Shown one piece after another: positions 58,002 to 64,000 of a stretch of 64,000 bases of DNA. The translations under genes and the position numbers were made by a program. Source of the stretch: Vagococcus carniphilus (lineage in GTDB: Bacteria; Bacillota; Bacilli; Lactobacillales; Vagococcaceae); the NCBI RefSeq assembly GCF_014397115.1, contig NZ_CP060720.1, forward strand, positions 1,008,001 through 1,072,000, written 5' to 3'. Within the stretch, counting starts at the first letter, position 1. Every line of letters starts with the position of its first letter. A model generated the notes under the pieces. The model did not search any database. It was given only the letters and a program-made list of their open reading frames with translations, and was not told where the DNA came from.

Positions 58002-58705
58002 AATGTGTGTTTTGTCAAAGTTCATTTTCTAAGCATTTACAATTAGGTGAAATATTTTCTTTGAATCAAGGAATAGAAAATAGCTGTTGCCCAACCTGTT
58101 TTTTAGAAATTAATCGACTAGACATGACTCAAGGCAATCATTGTCAGTATTGTAAGAAGCAATTAATTAACCAGAAAAGAAATACTTGTGGCGATTGTAG
58201 TAGATGGAAAAAAGAATTAGCTCAGTTTGAATTGAAACATTCTTATTTATATGAACATAATGAAAAAATGAAAGAGTATTTTAAACAATTAAAGTTCTTG
58301 GGAAATATTGGGATGAAAGATGCTTTTGCTTTAGACATTCATTTACAGTTGAAATCTTTTCAGGAAGAGAAGTATATTATCATCCCTATCCCAATAGCTA
58401 AAAAAAGAATGTTAGATAGAGAGTTTAATCAAGTTGAAAGCTTTTTAGACAGTAGCAACATATCTTATGAGCGGTTGTTACATAAAAAGAAACAAACCAA
58501 AAGACAGTCTGAATTAAATCGAAAAGAAAGATTAGCTACAGAACAGCCTTTTTTTATAACAAAAAGGTCAGGAAAAAAGATATACCAACAACAAGTTTTA
58601 CTGGTTGATGATGTTTATACAACAGGAAGAACCATTCTTCATGCTTATGAATGTCTTAAACCATACAAACCACGTGAAATCTGTTCGTTTTCTATAACAA
58701 GATAA
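57998..58705 (+). CDS. comFC: ComFC phosphoribosyltransferase-like competence protein
   Basis: This 235-residue protein has an N-terminal zinc-finger part (CVFCQSSF, CCPTCF, CQYCKKQ and CGDC) and a C-terminal phosphoribosyltransferase domain with VLLVDDVYTTGRT. It acts with ComFA in natural transformation. Its start is the GTG at 57998, overlapping the comFA stop (GTGA). No intact com-box upstream of comFA is obvious to me. Confidence 0.9.
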   Translation: MKCVFCQSSFSKHLQLGEIFSLNQGIENSCCPTCFLEINRLDMTQGNHCQYCKKQLINQKRNTCGDCSRWKKELAQFELKHSYLYEHNEKMKEYFKQLKFLGNIGMKDAFALDIHLQLKSFQEEKYIIIPIPIAKKRMLDREFNQVESFLDSSNISYERLLHKKKQTKRQSELNRKERLATEQPFFITKRSGKKIYQQQVLLVDDVYTTGRTILHAYECLKPYKPREICSFSITR

Positions 58706-58734
58706 AATATAAAGCGTTTTTTTATCAAACTTAA

Positions 58735-58763
58735 TTGTCATTTAACTCCTAGTTAGTTATAAT
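58735..58763 (+). promoter_or_regulatory. Sigma-A promoter of hpf
   Basis: TTGTCA and TATAAT with a 17-nt spacer form a near-consensus promoter 78 nt before hpf. Confidence 0.8.
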
Positions 58764-58840
58764 AGAGGTAAGAAGAGAAGGATAAGAGAGTGGTCCTTAG
58801 AATCTTTCTCTTTGAGTGATAGACGAAAGGGGTAATTAGT

Positions 58841-59395
58841 ATGTTTAGATATAATGTCCGCGGAGAGAACATTGAGGTTACTCAAGCAATCAGAGAGTAT
58901 GTTGAGAAAAAAATTGGAAAATTAGAAAGATACTTTACTAATGTTCCAGAATCAACAGCACATGTTAATCTAAAAGTTTATTCAGATAAAACTGCAAAAG
59001 TTGAGGTTACTATACCATTACCATACTTAGTTTTAAGAGCTGAAGAAACATCACCAGATCTATACGCAAGTATCGACTTAGTCGTTGATAAATTAGAACG
59101 CCAAATTAGAAAATACAAAACTAAAATTAACCGTAAATCAAGAGAAACAGCTTTGGATACAGCTGCAGCAACAGCTATTATTGAAACAGAAGCTGCTGAT
59201 GTACATGAAGAACCTGATTTAGAAATTGTTAGAACTAAACGTCTATCATTGAAACCAATGGATAGTGAAGAAGCTGTATTACAAATGAACATGTTAGGTC
59301 ATAATTTCTTCATCTTCGAAGATGCAGAAACTAACGGAACTAGTATTGTTTACCGTCGTAAAGATGGCAAATACGGTTTAATTGAAACTAACTAA
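58841..59395 (+). CDS. hpf: Long-form ribosome hibernation promoting factor
   Basis: Long HPF dimerises 70S ribosomes into 100S particles in stationary phase. The 184-residue protein has the N-terminal S30AE/YfiA domain (about 1-105, MFRYNVRGENIEVTQAIREYV) and a C-terminal dimerisation domain (about 125-184) with LKPMDSEEAVLQMNMLGHNFF. The domain pair and length are those of the long form. An AAAGGGG site precedes the ATG, and its own promoter and terminator flank it. Confidence 0.94.
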   Translation: MFRYNVRGENIEVTQAIREYVEKKIGKLERYFTNVPESTAHVNLKVYSDKTAKVEVTIPLPYLVLRAEETSPDLYASIDLVVDKLERQIRKYKTKINRKSRETALDTAAATAIIETEAADVHEEPDLEIVRTKRLSLKPMDSEEAVLQMNMLGHNFFIFEDAETNGTSIVYRRKDGKYGLIETN

Positions 59396-59411
59396 TTAGG
59401 ATTAAATGAAT

Positions 59412-59454
59412 TAAAAAACGTCAAGAATGAAATATTTCTTGACGTTTTTTTTAA
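59412..59454 (+). terminator. Rho-independent terminator after hpf
   Basis: AAAACGTCAAGAA and TTCTTGACGTTTT form a long stem followed by a T-run. Confidence 0.9.
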
Positions 59455-59536
59455 TAATTGAAAATAACAAGATTGTGCAGATTTTGGACAATTTTGTACT
59501 AATAATATTTGCTATGATAAAAATGGGGAGATGAAT

Positions 59537-60607
59537 ATGTCAGATATATTTGCAATAAGTCCATTATTTAATGATGTTGACTTAGACCAAGCGTTTATTA
59601 GTAAAATGAATCAATGGTTAACAAAAGAGAAAATTACAGCAAAGCTAATTTCTTTTCCTTATGTTGATCATAACGATCCACTGAGAACAGTATTAGATTA
59701 TTATCAAGAACCAATCAGTACCCTACAAACAGAAGGTTATTTTGGCTTCACATCAGAAGCACATTATGGCTACGCTGATTCTAAAAAAACTCTTTTTCTA
59801 GATGTTGGCTCAATTTTAGGAGAAGATATTGTTCCTCAATTGGCCAAAGCACCTTTAATGGCAAGCACGCATGAAATTGGAAGGGTTTTAAAAAAGAAAG
59901 TTAGACCAGAAACAAAGAAAATTATTTTTACAAATATCTCAAATATAGCACCAGATTTGGGGTTGGGTTTTTTAGAGGAATTAGGAATTGAATTTTTTGG
60001 ACAAAATGGAAAGAAAATAAAAATTACTAGTGGAAAAATTGGCCAAATTTATTCGTTTTCTTATGAAAAAATGGCAAAAAAATGGTTGAATTATGAGTAC
60101 TTAATTTTAGGTGGAGAAGATGATGTTGGGCCCTTAGTAGGAGAAGATAGCATATCTTATCGAAACCAAAAATTAACAGGTGCTAGTCCAGAAATTGTAA
60201 AACTTTTAGATCGAGAAACGTTAAAAGCTGTTAATACTTTTGAAAAAATACTGGATAAGAGAATTATGTATAAGCCAGAAGCAAGCGTGGGGAATGGTTT
60301 TGCTTTTGGATGTTTATCTTTTTTCAGACACGTTACTGTTCAAAATCAAGTACAAGCATTTATCGATTGGACTGATTTTGGAAAAGATATCGAAAAATCA
60401 GATTATTTTATCATTCCTAATTATTATTTATCATTTAGAGAGTTGTTGGATGATTTAGGAAAAAAAGCCTTTGTTTTACAAGAGGGAGAAGGTAATATCG
60501 TTTACCTAAATGAAGTTGAGATTCCAGTTCCTAAAATTACTGGCGGAAATGTGGATTTGTTGATGAGGCAAATTCAGTCCATTTTAAAAATTTTTTATTT
60601 TAGATAA
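59537..60607 (+). CDS. Diverged glycerate-kinase-like protein
   Basis: This 356-residue protein has the sequence layout of type II glycerate kinases but lacks several of their signatures. STHEIGRVLKK stands where the family has a TTYGTGELI-like stretch. FTNISNIAPDLGLGFLEELGI replaces the GIGGSATNDGG region. GASPEIVKLLDRETLKAV matches the KGATPEMV region. PEASVGNGFAFGCLSFF replaces the GAAGGLGAG loop. It may be a kinase with changed substrate or an inactive paralogue. The ATG at 59537 follows GGGGAG. It stands just before the riboswitch that reads toward pocR. Confidence 0.55.
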   Translation: MSDIFAISPLFNDVDLDQAFISKMNQWLTKEKITAKLISFPYVDHNDPLRTVLDYYQEPISTLQTEGYFGFTSEAHYGYADSKKTLFLDVGSILGEDIVPQLAKAPLMASTHEIGRVLKKKVRPETKKIIFTNISNIAPDLGLGFLEELGIEFFGQNGKKIKITSGKIGQIYSFSYEKMAKKWLNYEYLILGGEDDVGPLVGEDSISYRNQKLTGASPEIVKLLDRETLKAVNTFEKILDKRIMYKPEASVGNGFAFGCLSFFRHVTVQNQVQAFIDWTDFGKDIEKSDYFIIPNYYLSFRELLDDLGKKAFVLQEGEGNIVYLNEVEIPVPKITGGNVDLLMRQIQSILKIFYFR

Positions 60608-60624
60608 AGAACAAAATAGTTCTA

Positions 60625-60653
60625 TTGTAATGAAAGAACTAAAAAGATATAAT
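60625..60653 (+). promoter_or_regulatory. Promoter of the pocR-antisense riboswitch RNA
   Basis: TTGTAA and TATAAT are 17 nt apart, 17 nt after the stop of the upstream gene. The transcript would begin near 60660 and run into the cobalamin aptamer. Confidence 0.75.
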
Positions 60654-60675
60654 TAAATATAAATTAAATAGGTAC

Positions 60676-60797
60676 AAGAAGGAAATCAGTGAGAATCTGA
60701 TGCTATCCCCGTAACTGTATTGTGGACGATATAAACAACCACGACATTTTTGTTGGAAGGGTTTATTGAGGACGAAGCAAAGCCAGGATACTTCTTA
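60676..60797 (+). promoter_or_regulatory. Cobalamin riboswitch antisense to pocR
   Basis: Canonical aptamer elements are present: GAAATCAGTGAGAATCTGATG, then CTATCCCCGTAACTGTA, and GAAGCAAAGCCAGGATAC at the 3' side. Arms AAGAAG and CTTCTT close the P1 stem. A terminator follows at 60852-60890. No plus-strand gene lies downstream for 1.3 kb. The next gene, pocR, is on the minus strand, and its 3' end begins about 110 nt further on. This is the arrangement of Listeria Rli39/aspocR, where B12 stops an antisense RNA against pocR. Confidence 0.92.
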
Positions 60798-60851
60798 GTT
60801 TGATTTTTTCGGGAGGAAGAAAATCGATATGCTAATATTTTTTGTGATGAA

Positions 60852-60890
60852 AAAAAGAGCATTTCGTTTTTCGAGATGCTCTTTTTCTTT
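60852..60890. terminator. Terminator between the riboswitch and pocR
   Basis: AAAAGAGCAT and ATGCTCTTTT pair around a 13-nt loop, with T-runs on both strands. On the plus strand it is the riboswitch's expression platform. On the minus strand it ends pocR. Confidence 0.85.
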
Positions 60891-60905
60891 ATTTAAAATA
60901 AGAAA

Positions 60906-61889
60906 TTATTTACGTTTTGTTTCTTCTTGAATCATTTGTCGATATTCTCTAGGCGACATTTGAGTAACTTTCTTAAATAATTTACTAAAATAACTTGGTT
61001 GAGAGAATCCAAGGCTATGAGCGATACTATCAATTGACCATGTAGAGTCTTGAAGTAATATTTTAGAACGATTTATTTTTTTCTCGTTAACATAGTCAAC
61101 AAAATTTTGTCCAACTTCTTTTTTGAATAGTTTACTAAAGTAGTAGCCAGATAGGTAAACATGATCAGAAACTTCGTCAAGAGTAATAACTTCGTTTAAG
61201 TGACGATTGATGTAGTCCAGTGCGTCAATAATTTCTTGTCTATCAGACGTGATTTTCTGAGTGTCGTTTGAAATAGTTTCCACGTGTTTAAGCGGAATTT
61301 TTTCTTCCGTTTTAACGGGATGACGTTGTTTTAAAAACTGACTAGGAATGTTTGTTGGTTCCTGAACAGCTAAGTGGCTACTCATAATATCTGATAAGTA
61401 ATAATTAATAATAATAGTGAGTAGTTGGCTACCTGCTCGGATTTTTTCTGGTGTAGTAGATGGCATATTGTTGTAGGCTTCAACAAAAATAGGATCATCT
61501 TGCCAAAATGTTTTTTCGGTAATAATAGGTTGGAAATCAGATTTATCTTCAATTTTTGTTTGGCCACAAAGAATGTAGCCAATTACTTGATTATCAATGG
61601 TAACAGGATATGAAAAGTCAACTAAACCAGCGTGGCAAATATATGGAGTAGTCACATTGTTTTTTAAAGAGCTTCTCCCCCCAAACATGTCACAATTTTG
61701 ACATAGCTGTCTAGTATCCTCATTATTTCTCATTAATTGGCAAAAGGGTGAAAAACCATAACCAGCTGTTAATTCGTTGCCCTGTGTGTCAACTAAAATA
61801 GTGGCTAACCCTGTTGCTTCAGTGAATTCACTAAGGATCGTATCAAGAATTTTTTGATGTGATTCGATATATTGTGAATGGTCATCCAT
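60906..61889 (-). CDS. pocR: PocR-type AraC-family activator of the pdu operon
   Basis: PocR activates pdu (and in some species cob) genes in response to 1,2-propanediol. This 327-residue protein has an N-terminal PocR sensor domain (about 10-165) with cysteines in FCQLMRNN, CQNCDMFGG and YICHAGLVDF, and a C-terminal AraC DNA-binding domain (about 225-322) with VSDHVYLSGYYFSKLFKKEVG and SPREYRQMI. It is divergent from pduA. A GGAGGAG site precedes the ATG. The gene is covered by the potential riboswitch-controlled antisense RNA. Confidence 0.9.
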   Translation of the reverse strand: MDDHSQYIESHQKILDTILSEFTEATGLATILVDTQGNELTAGYGFSPFCQLMRNNEDTRQLCQNCDMFGGRSSLKNNVTTPYICHAGLVDFSYPVTIDNQVIGYILCGQTKIEDKSDFQPIITEKTFWQDDPIFVEAYNNMPSTTPEKIRAGSQLLTIIINYYLSDIMSSHLAVQEPTNIPSQFLKQRHPVKTEEKIPLKHVETISNDTQKITSDRQEIIDALDYINRHLNEVITLDEVSDHVYLSGYYFSKLFKKEVGQNFVDYVNEKKINRSKILLQDSTWSIDSIAHSLGFSQPSYFSKLFKKVTQMSPREYRQMIQEETKRK

Positions 61890-61938
61890 TAAATAATCTC
61901 CTCCTTTTTAGAATGAAAATATGAATAATTTGTCCTTT

Positions 61939-61995
61939 TATTAGCAAAATATTGCTAATACTTATTTATTATACCTCAAAAATTAATATTGTGAA
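61939..61995 (-). promoter_or_regulatory. pocR promoter with operator-like inverted repeat at the start site
   Basis: On the minus strand TTCACA and TATAAT (61968-61973) are 16 nt apart. Directly downstream, TATTAGCAA-N4-TTGCTAATA (61939-61960) is a perfect inverted repeat covering about +1 to +22. It may be an operator for PocR itself or another repressor. Confidence 0.6.
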
Positions 61996-62066
61996 GGAGC
62001 GAACCATTAGGATTTTTTATTATTTAAGACAAAATTGCAACACAAGATGTTGTTAATTAAAATTAA

Positions 62067-62082
62067 CGTGATAATTATCACA
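62067..62082. promoter_or_regulatory. Fnr/Crp-like site upstream of pduA
   Basis: CGTGA-TAATTA-TCACA has the 5-6-5 arrangement of Crp/Fnr sites with one deviation (C for T) at its edge. The central GTGATAATTATCAC is perfectly palindromic. It resembles the site before preT and may bring oxygen or carbon control to the pdu operon. Confidence 0.5.
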
Positions 62083-62083
62083 A

Positions 62084-62118
62084 AAAAGCTATGGCTAAAA
62101 TGTCATAGCTTTTTTTTT
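62084..62118 (+). terminator. Strong terminator between pocR and pduA
   Basis: AAAAGCTATG and CATAGCTTTT form a 10-bp stem with a 10-nt loop, followed by eight T. It would end the pocR-antisense transcript and shield pduA from it. A TATACT box right after it (62118-62123) could be the pduA -10 element of an activator-dependent promoter. Confidence 0.82.
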
Positions 62119-62169
62119 TATACTCAACGTGTAAGAAAAACAAAACGAAATTAATTAGGAGGATCTATC

Positions 62170-62466
62170 ATGCAACAAGAAGCACTGGGCTTAATTGAAA
62201 CAAAAGGATTAATTGCATCTATCAATGCAGCAGACGCAATGGTGAAGGCTGCTAATGTTAAACTTGTTGGCCAAGAAAAAATCGGTCAAGGATTAATTAC
62301 TACTATGATACGTGGAGATGTTGGAGCAGTAAAAGCAGCGGTCGACGCAGGTGTTGTCGCAGCAGAATCAATTGGAGAAGTTATTTCTAATTATGTTATT
62401 CCACGTCCACATACAGATGTTGAGTCAGTTTTACCGATGATTAAGATGGAAAGTATCAGTGAATAA
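62170..62466 (+). CDS. pduA: BMC hexameric shell protein PduA
   Basis: This 98-residue single-BMC-domain protein forms hexameric tiles of the microcompartment shell. It contains [27 protein letters not shown] and the pore region around [14 protein letters not shown]. PduA and PduJ are close paralogues. First position in the operon, next to pocR, favours PduA. An AGGAGGA site precedes the ATG, and its stop overlaps the pduB start (TAATG). Confidence 0.94.
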   Translation: MQQEALGLIETKGLIASINAADAMVKAANVKLVGQEKIGQGLITTMIRGDVGAVKAAVDAGVVAAESIGEVISNYVIPRPHTDVESVLPMIKMESISE

Positions 62467-63275
62467 TGATGGCGACTAATGAGGAAGAAATTTTAAATAG
62501 AGTAATGGAAAAATTAATGTCCTCTTCAGATTTAGCAGAAGAAGGTATTAATCCCAAGGAGGAAAAAACAGTGGATAAAAAACAAAGCTCACTAACAGAA
62601 TTTGTTGGAACAGCAAATGTTGGAGATACAATCGGTCTTGTTATTGCAAACGTTGATGCTGACTTAGCCAAAGTAATGAAATTAAAGAAAAACTATCGTT
62701 CCCTTGGAATTGTAGGAGCAAGATCTGGTGCTGGTCCACAAATTACTGCAGCAGACGAAGCTGTTAAAGCAACTAATACAGAAATCGTTAGTGTTGAATT
62801 ACCAAGAGATACTAAAGGTGGCGGTGGTCACGGTGTGTTAATTATTTTTGGTGGTGAAGACGTATCAGACGTTAGACGTGCTGTTGAAGTGACACTTAAA
62901 GATACTGAACGCACTTTTGGTGATGTTTACAATAATGAAGCAGGACATATTGAGTTACAATATTCAGCTCGTGCAAGTTACGCTCTTCAAGAAGCATTTG
63001 GAGCAGAACTTGGTAAAGCATACGGACTTATCGCAGCTGCACCAGCAGCAATCGGTGTTGTAATGGCTGATACAGCAGTTAAAGCAGCTAATGTAGAAGT
63101 TATTTCTTATGCTTCACCAAACAATGGACAAAAATATTCAAACGAAGTAACGATTCATATTAAAGGTGATTCAGGTGCTGTGAGACAAGCAGTTATTGCG
63201 GCAAGAGAAGTTGGGAAAGATTTACTACATACTTTAGGTAGCGAACCAGTAAATGATTTTCCATCATACATTTAG
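62466..63275 (+). CDS. pduB: Tandem-BMC shell protein PduB, long form
   Basis: PduB is a trimeric tandem-BMC shell protein. The 269-residue long form has an N-terminal extension (about 1-36) with a short amphipathic helix EEEILNRVMEKLMSS, known in Salmonella to bind the enzyme core to the shell. Two BMC domains follow (about 50-155 and 160-265). The long form starts at overlapping ATG codons without a strong ribosome-binding site and depends on coupling to pduA. An internal start gives PduB'. Confidence 0.92.
   Translation: MMATNEEEILNRVMEKLMSSSDLAEEGINPKEEKTVDKKQSSLTEFVGTANVGDTIGLVIANVDADLAKVMKLKKNYRSLGIVGARSGAGPQITAADEAVKATNTEIVSVELPRDTKGGGGHGVLIIFGGEDVSDVRRAVEVTLKDTERTFGDVYNNEAGHIELQYSARASYALQEAFGAELGKAYGLIAAAPAAIGVVMADTAVKAANVEVISYASPNNGQKYSNEVTIHIKGDSGAVRQAVIAAREVGKDLLHTLGSEPVNDFPSYI
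62571..63275 (+). CDS. pduB: PduB', short form from an internal GTG start
   Basis: At codon 36 a GTG is preceded by AAGGAGG with 8-nt spacing, the best ribosome-binding site in the gene. Starting here gives a 234-residue protein, MDKKQSSLTEFVGTANVGDT onward, lacking the N-terminal extension. Salmonella pduB makes PduB and PduB' in the same manner, starting near residue 38. Both forms are shell proteins. Confidence 0.75.
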   Translation: MDKKQSSLTEFVGTANVGDTIGLVIANVDADLAKVMKLKKNYRSLGIVGARSGAGPQITAADEAVKATNTEIVSVELPRDTKGGGGHGVLIIFGGEDVSDVRRAVEVTLKDTERTFGDVYNNEAGHIELQYSARASYALQEAFGAELGKAYGLIAAAPAAIGVVMADTAVKAANVEVISYASPNNGQKYSNEVTIHIKGDSGAVRQAVIAAREVGKDLLHTLGSEPVNDFPSYI

Positions 63276-63295
63276 TTGTTGGGAGGAAATAATAA

Positions 63296-64000
63296 ATGAG
63301 ACGTTCGAAAAGATTTGAAGTACTTGAACAGCGTGCGGTCCATAAAGATGGATTTGTAAAAGAATGGATCGATGAAGGCTTTATCGCTATGGAAAGCCCA
63401 AATGACCCTAAACCAAGTATAAAAATTGAAAATGATGTTATTACTGAGCTTGACGGTAAAAAAAGAGCCGATTTTGATTTAATTGATTACTATATTGCTG
63501 ATTATGGAATTGATAAAGATAATGCTGAAAAAGTGTTAGCAATGGATTCTGTTAAGTTAGCGACTATGATGGTTGACCCTAATGTGGCAAGAGATGAGAT
63601 TATCAGCTTAACTACATCAATGACACCAGCCAAAATTGTAGATGTGGTAAGTCAAATGAACATGGTAGAACTAATGATGGCTATGCAAAAAATGCATGCT
63701 AGAAGAAGACCTGCTACTCAATCTCACGTTACAAACTTGCGTGATAATCCAGTTCAAATTGCAGCAGATGCTGCTGAAGGTGCATTTAGAGGATTTGCGG
63801 AACAAGAAACAACAGTTGCAGTCGGAAGATACGCACCATTTAATGCGATTGCTATTTTAGTTGGTTCTCAAGTAGGTCGTCCCGGCGTATTAACTCAATG
63901 TTCAGTGGAAGAATCAGCTGAACTTGACTTAGGAATGCGTGGATTTACTTCATATGCTGAAACTATTTCAGTTTATGGAACAGAACCAGTTTTTACTGAT
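63296..64000 (+). CDS. pduC: Propanediol (diol) dehydratase large subunit, 5' part
   Basis: The gene begins at 63296 after GGGAGGAA and continues past the window end. 235 codons are visible of a family of about 554. The sequence from RRSKRFEVLEQRAVHKDGF onward, with KMHARRRPATQSHVTNLRDNPVQIAADAAEGA, is the AdoCbl-dependent diol/glycerol dehydratase large subunit, which converts 1,2-propanediol to propionaldehyde. Position after pduAB supports PduC over a glycerol-specific DhaB1. Confidence 0.93.
   Translation, partial: MRRSKRFEVLEQRAVHKDGFVKEWIDEGFIAMESPNDPKPSIKIENDVITELDGKKRADFDLIDYYIADYGIDKDNAEKVLAMDSVKLATMMVDPNVARDEIISLTTSMTPAKIVDVVSQMNMVELMMAMQKMHARRRPATQSHVTNLRDNPVQIAADAAEGAFRGFAEQETTVAVGRYAPFNAIAILVGSQVGRPGVLTQCSVEESAELDLGMRGFTSYAETISVYGTEPVFTD

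Larger units (their letters stand above)
60660..62118 (+). ncRNA. Inferred antisense RNA to pocR (aspocR-like)
   Basis: When the riboswitch terminator is not formed (low B12), transcription from 60660 would continue through the pocR gene in antisense. The first strong terminator in this direction after pocR is at 62084-62118, so the long RNA would be about 1.45 kb, and the B12-bound short RNA about 230 nt. Known from Listeria is that such an RNA lowers PocR and thereby pdu expression when the cofactor is lacking. Extent and activity here are inference. Confidence 0.5.

Noticed and set aside
60829..60930. Short ORF after the antisense riboswitch with an upstream GGGAGGAAG
   Set aside because: The spacing to the ATG is about 12 nt, the peptide runs through the terminator stem and the pocR 3' end, and looks random. 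The region is better explained as an expression platform.

Overview
The window is AT-rich, uses Shine-Dalgarno starts and consensus sigma-A promoters, and carries a set of Firmicutes housekeeping genes (secG-est-rnr-smpB, atpBEFHAGDC, DUF1146-murA-epuA-yidD, comFA-comFC-hpf, a DUF2969 gene). This points to a member of the Lactobacillales, most plausibly Enterococcaceae or a neighbour such as a Vagococcus-like organism. The genus is inference. No prophage, CRISPR array or rRNA is visible.

Layout. 1-5,581: 3' half of a propanediol-utilisation (pdu) microcompartment operon (pduN end, pduO, P, Q, F, W), in the gene order known from Listeria. 5,617-7,053: a TDT-family transporter and a C_GCAxxG_C_C protein on the minus strand. 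7,196-11,292: a minus-strand operon under a cobalamin riboswitch, encoding an unusual rubredoxin-methyltransferase fusion followed by a B12-type ABC importer (BtuF-C-D). 11,413-13,177: an ABC-F ribosome-protection gene behind a 21-codon leader peptide and an attenuator. 13,187-16,911: a MocR regulator divergent from an EamA exporter gene that a complete IS256-family element has interrupted. 17,063-19,952: preT-preA with an Fnr/Crp-like site, then a tautomerase. 20,051-30,764: secG, esterase, rnr, smpB and the ATP synthase operon. 30,797-33,390: adenosylcobalamin-dependent ribonucleotide reductase nrdJ with two NrdR boxes. 33,493-35,722: DUF1146, murA, epuA, yidD. 35,728-40,991: CodY-box promoter, livJHMGF and a CBS-ACT protein. 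41,116-41,830: DUF2969, tRNA-Tyr, tRNA-Gln and a small hypothetical gene. 41,875-48,403: a DeoR/UlaR-type regulator divergent from a complete L-ascorbate (ula) operon. 48,448-53,477: TetR divergent from a 1,415-residue ASKHA/2-hydroxyacyl-CoA-dehydratase-like fusion. 53,506-59,454: GntR, YigZ, a lipoprotein, a hydrolase, comFA-comFC, hpf. 59,537-60,607: a degenerate glycerate-kinase-like protein. 60,625-64,000: a second cobalamin riboswitch that reads antisense into pocR, then pocR and the start of a pdu operon (pduA, pduB, pduC).

A B12 theme links distant parts of the window: corrinoid uptake under a riboswitch, the PduO adenosyltransferase, AdoCbl-dependent diol dehydratase (PduC) and class II ribonucleotide reductase, and a riboswitch placed to drive an antisense RNA against the pdu activator gene pocR. 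The arrangement at 60.6-62.1 kb resembles the aspocR system known from Listeria. The rubredoxin-methyltransferase is the part I cannot tie to a described system and is the best candidate for new biology. The left edge carries the end of a pdu operon and the right edge the start of one, both on the plus strand. They cannot be one contiguous operon in this order, so the genome has two pdu loci, a rearranged locus, or an assembly problem.
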